Shown here: piece by piece, positions 14,076 through 16,359 of the stretch
Layout: every line of letters begins with the position of its first letter
Numbering within the stretch: position 1 is the stretch's first letter
From: an uncultured Oscillospiraceae bacterium
Lineage (GTDB): Bacteria; Bacillota; Clostridia; Oscillospirales; Oscillospiraceae
Assembly: GCA_934668605.1 (NCBI GenBank)
Contig: CAKUNY010000030.1
Span: forward strand, 1 to 16,359
Direction: 5' to 3'
DNA length: 16,359 nt
Notes under the pieces: model-generated
Database searches by the model: none
What the model saw: the letters and a program-made list of their open reading frames with translations, nothing else
What the model was told of the DNA's origin: nothing
Position numbers and translations under genes: made by a program

Positions 14076-14140
14076 GAGCCAGACTGTCAAAAGTTTTTTT
14101 GACGCGCTGATAAGAGGGAATTACAACTCCGGGAGTTTTT

Positions 14141-16351
14141 ATGAAAATTATCCATTTGATCTCCGGCGGCGACGTCGGGGGCGCAAAAACGCATGTGTTA
14201 TCGCTGCTTGAAGGACTGGAACGGACGCAGCAGGTGCGGCTGGTCTGCTTTACGGCGGGCGCGTTCGCGGACGACGCGATGGCGATGGGCATTGACACGC
14301 TGGTGTTGGACACCGGCGTGCGCAACAGCATCCGGACGCTGACGGATATGATTCAAAGCGAGCACTTTGACATCGTCCACTGCCACGGCTCGCGCGCAAA
14401 TATGATCGGCGCGATTTTAAAGCGGACGATCAAGGTCCCCATCGTTACGACCGTCCATTCGGACTACCGGCTCGACTACCTCGGAAGACCCTTCCACAGG
14501 CTGACCTACGGCACGATCAACACCGTCGCGCTGCGCATGTTTGACTATCACATCGGCGTGTCGGACGCGATGGTGCAGCTTCTTATCTCGCGGGGCTTCG
14601 ACCCGCAGAAGCTGTTTTCTATTTATAATGGCGTGGAATTTCCGCCGAAGCCCGCGAGCCTTTCGCGGGAGGAATATCTCAAAAGCCTCGGCGTGGCATT
14701 TGACGAGGACACCGTTGTTTTCGGCATTGCCGCGCGCTTAAACCCCGTGAAGGACATCGCAACGCTCATCCGGGGCTTTGCGGGCGCGTGCAAAGCCTGC
14801 CCCAATATCCGGCTCATTATCGCAGGCGACGGCGAGGAGCGGCAGATGCTGGAGCAGCTGGCTAAAGAAACGTGCCCCGGGGGCTCGGTCGTCTTTGCCG
14901 GTTGGGTCAAGGACACGGACAGCTTTTATCACGCCATCGATGTCAATATGCTGACCTCTCTTTCCGAGGGCTCGCCGTATGCTCTGGTCGAGGGCGCGAG
15001 AATGCGGTGTGCGACGATCGCAACCGCGGTCGGCGGCATTCCGTATATGATGGAGTCCGGCGTGACGGGGCTTCTGTTTACGCCGCGAGACATCGATACC
15101 TTGACTTCCTATATGGTGCGCCTTGTGCAGAATCCGGCGTTCCGAAAGCAGCTCGGGCAGAACTTCTATGAAAAGGCGGAGCGGGTGTACTCGGCAGAGG
15201 CGACTGTCAACCATCAGTTGGACATTTACAAAACGATTCTGCGGCAGGCAGCTCGTCCGAAGGAAAAGCGCCGGGGCGTGACGATCTGCGGCGCGTATGG
15301 CAAGGGGAACGCAGGAGACGAGGCAATTTTGAAGGCCATTTTGCGCCAGCTCCAGCACATCGACCCCGACATGCCCATCTGCGTGCTCTCGCACAACCCG
15401 AAAGGAACGAGACTGACGCACCATGTGGGCGCGGCATACGTCTTCAATCCCTTCTCGTTCCTGCGCGTCATGCGCCGCTCGAAGCTCTACATTTCCGGCG
15501 GCGGGAGCCTCATTCAGAACCAGACGAGCACGAGAAGCCTCAACTATTACCTTCTCAGCATCCGGCTTGCGAAGCTCACCGGCAATCGCGTCCTGATGTA
15601 TGGCTGCGGCATCGGCCCTGTAAACGGGGAGGCCAGCCGGAAGCGCGCCGCGCGCGTGATTGACCGGAACGTCGACGCCATCACGCTGCGAGAAGATCTG
15701 TCTGCCGAGGAGCTCAAGGCAATGGGCGTAACAAAACCGAAGGTCTACGTGACGGCAGACCCGGCGCTTTTATTAGAACCCGGCCTGGAGGGCGCGGTCG
15801 ACGGATTCTTGCTCGGCAACAACCTCGACCCCGCGGGGCGCTATGCGCTGTTTGTCCTGCGCGACTGGCCGGGTTTTGCAGAAAAGAAACAGGCGTTTGT
15901 GGAAAGCGCGAAATATGTGAAGGAGGCCTACGGCCTGACGCCGATTTTCTTCGCGCTCGAGCCGGGACGGGATCTGCCGCCCAGCCGGGAGGTCACAGCG
16001 GAATTGCCGTTCGAGAGCCCGATGCTCTGCGCGCCGGAGGATGAAAAGCTCATCATCGGCATGATGAAAAAAATGCAGGTCGTGGTGTCCATGCGCCTGC
16101 ATGCGTTGATTTTTGCCTCGAGCGTGGCCGCGCCGCTGGTCGCTGTGTCGTATGACCCGAAGGTCACGGGCTTCATGCACTACATCGGCCAGAAGCACTG
16201 CGTCTATTTTGAAGACGTGACGGCGGAAAACCTCCGCGCGCTCATTGACGGAGCGCTGACGGGTACGGACACGTACAGTGTAGACCGGCTCCGGACGCTC
16301 GCGGCGCAGAATGAAGAGATTGCGAAAAAGCTTTTGGAGGAAGACAGATGA
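14141..16351 (+). CDS. Fusion of GT4 glycosyltransferase and CsaB-type polysaccharide pyruvyl transferase
   Basis: This 736-residue protein has two enzymes in one chain. Residues 1 to about 370 are a GT-B glycosyltransferase of family 4: glycine-rich start HLISGGDVGGAKTH, donor-site R199 and K204 (ARLNPVKD), and the E-x7-E pair E276/E284 (EGSPYALVE). Residues about 377-736 are a polysaccharide pyruvyl transferase: YGKGNAGDEAIL (386-397), SGGGSLIQNQTS (452-463), GCGIGPVNG, then SMRLHALIFA near the C-terminus. CsaB ketal-pyruvylates cell-wall polysaccharide so that SLH-domain surface proteins can bind. The linker between the halves is short and basic (RPKEKRRG). There is no signal peptide, so it should act at the cytoplasmic membrane face. 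Whether the pyruvyl domain acts on the sugar added by the first domain is inference. Its stop overlaps the next start (ATGA). Confidence 0.9.
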   Translation: MKIIHLISGGDVGGAKTHVLSLLEGLERTQQVRLVCFTAGAFADDAMAMGIDTLVLDTGVRNSIRTLTDMIQSEHFDIVHCHGSRANMIGAILKRTIKVPIVTTVHSDYRLDYLGRPFHRLTYGTINTVALRMFDYHIGVSDAMVQLLISRGFDPQKLFSIYNGVEFPPKPASLSREEYLKSLGVAFDEDTVVFGIAARLNPVKDIATLIRGFAGACKACPNIRLIIAGDGEERQMLEQLAKETCPGGSVVFAGWVKDTDSFYHAIDVNMLTSLSEGSPYALVEGARMRCATIATAVGGIPYMMESGVTGLLFTPRDIDTLTSYMVRLVQNPAFRKQLGQNFYEKAERVYSAEATVNHQLDIYKTILRQAARPKEKRRGVTICGAYGKGNAGDEAILKAILRQLQHIDPDMPICVLSHNPKGTRLTHHVGAAYVFNPFSFLRVMRRSKLYISGGGSLIQNQTSTRSLNYYLLSIRLAKLTGNRVLMYGCGIGPVNGEASRKRAARVIDRNVDAITLREDLSAEELKAMGVTKPKVYVTADPALLLEPGLEGAVDGFLLGNNLDPAGRYALFVLRDWPGFAEKKQAFVESAKYVKEAYGLTPIFFALEPGRDLPPSREVTAELPFESPMLCAPEDEKLIIGMMKKMQVVVSMRLHALIFASSVAAPLVAVSYDPKVTGFMHYIGQKHCVYFEDVTAENLRALIDGALTGTDTYSVDRLRTLAAQNEEIAKKLLEEDR

Positions 16352-16359
16352 AGCAGATT
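16348..16359 (+). CDS. Start of a further gene in the glycan operon (cut by window edge)
   Basis: An ATG at 16348 overlaps the stop of the fusion gene (ATGA) and is preceded by TTGGAGGAAGACAG, a strong ribosome binding site. Only four codons (MKQI) are visible, so the product cannot be identified. In related Clostridia a WecG/TagA/CpsF glycosyltransferase often follows csaB, which is a guess from gene order only. Confidence 0.55.

Noticed and set aside
14099..14127. Second plus-strand promoter, TTGACG-17-TACAAC, just before the glycosyltransferase gene
   Set aside because: The predicted start would fall at or inside the ribosome binding site (GGGAG at 14131-14135), giving an essentially leaderless RNA, and the -10 is poor. 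The promoter at 13986-14014 is better.
1..16359. CRISPR array, insertion-sequence inverted repeats, riboswitch, rRNA
   Set aside because: No regularly spaced repeats of 24-40 bp, no transposase, no recognisable riboswitch core and no rRNA segment were seen on either strand.

Overview
The window looks like a chromosomal segment of a GC-rich, gut-type Clostridia bacterium, most likely near the Oscillospirales/Ruminococcaceae. The signs are a SpoIVFB-type M50 protease next to the radical SAM (TIGR03960)/DUF2344 (TIGR03936) pair, an FAD-dependent ThyX-type thymidylate synthase, lipobox lipoproteins, strong AGGAGG-like ribosome binding sites, Gram-positive sigma-A promoters, and an envelope polysaccharide locus containing a CsaB-type pyruvyl transferase. 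No taxonomic marker such as 16S rRNA is present, so the assignment is inference.

Region 1 (1-2808) looks like the right end of an integrated element. It holds the 3' end of a kdpD sensor kinase gene, the complete kdpE response regulator, and a Tn916/phage-type tyrosine recombinase with all six catalytic residues. The recombinase gene points at the 3' end of a tRNA-Pro(CGG) gene on the opposite strand, the classic tRNA-targeted insertion geometry. This part reads as visibly less GC-rich than what follows. Between the integrase and the tRNA lie a 12-bp hairpin, a short tandem repeat, and a perfect 16-bp terminator hairpin that starts at the last base of the tRNA CCA end. The tRNA has a perfect TTGACA-17-TATAAT promoter.

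Region 2 (2981-7745) is chromosomal core. It runs as a short membrane protein (possibly a SpoIVFA remnant without its peptidase-like domain), a SpoIVFB-like M50 protease, the radical SAM protein, the DUF2344 protein and a 447-residue tandem ThyX, tightly spaced or overlapping, and ends in a strong terminator. The ThyX is unusual because each half keeps a different part of the catalytic signature.

Region 3 (7755-11515) is a three-gene run of predicted lipoproteins without recognised domains. Its promoter has an extended -10 and stacked 10-bp-period repeats, and it closes with a bidirectional terminator.

Region 4 (11520-16359) is an envelope polysaccharide locus. On the minus strand a translationally coupled operon encodes a DUF4330 membrane protein, an O-antigen ligase/Wzy-type membrane protein with an odd N-terminal extension, and a DUF3783 protein. 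Divergent from it, a 736-residue fusion of a GT4 glycosyltransferase and a CsaB-type polysaccharide pyruvyl transferase overlaps (ATGA) the start of a further gene cut by the window edge. The two operons appear to fire from crossed, overlapping promoters. Taken together, region 4 suggests synthesis, ligation and pyruvylation of a cell-wall glycan, possibly an anchor for surface proteins.
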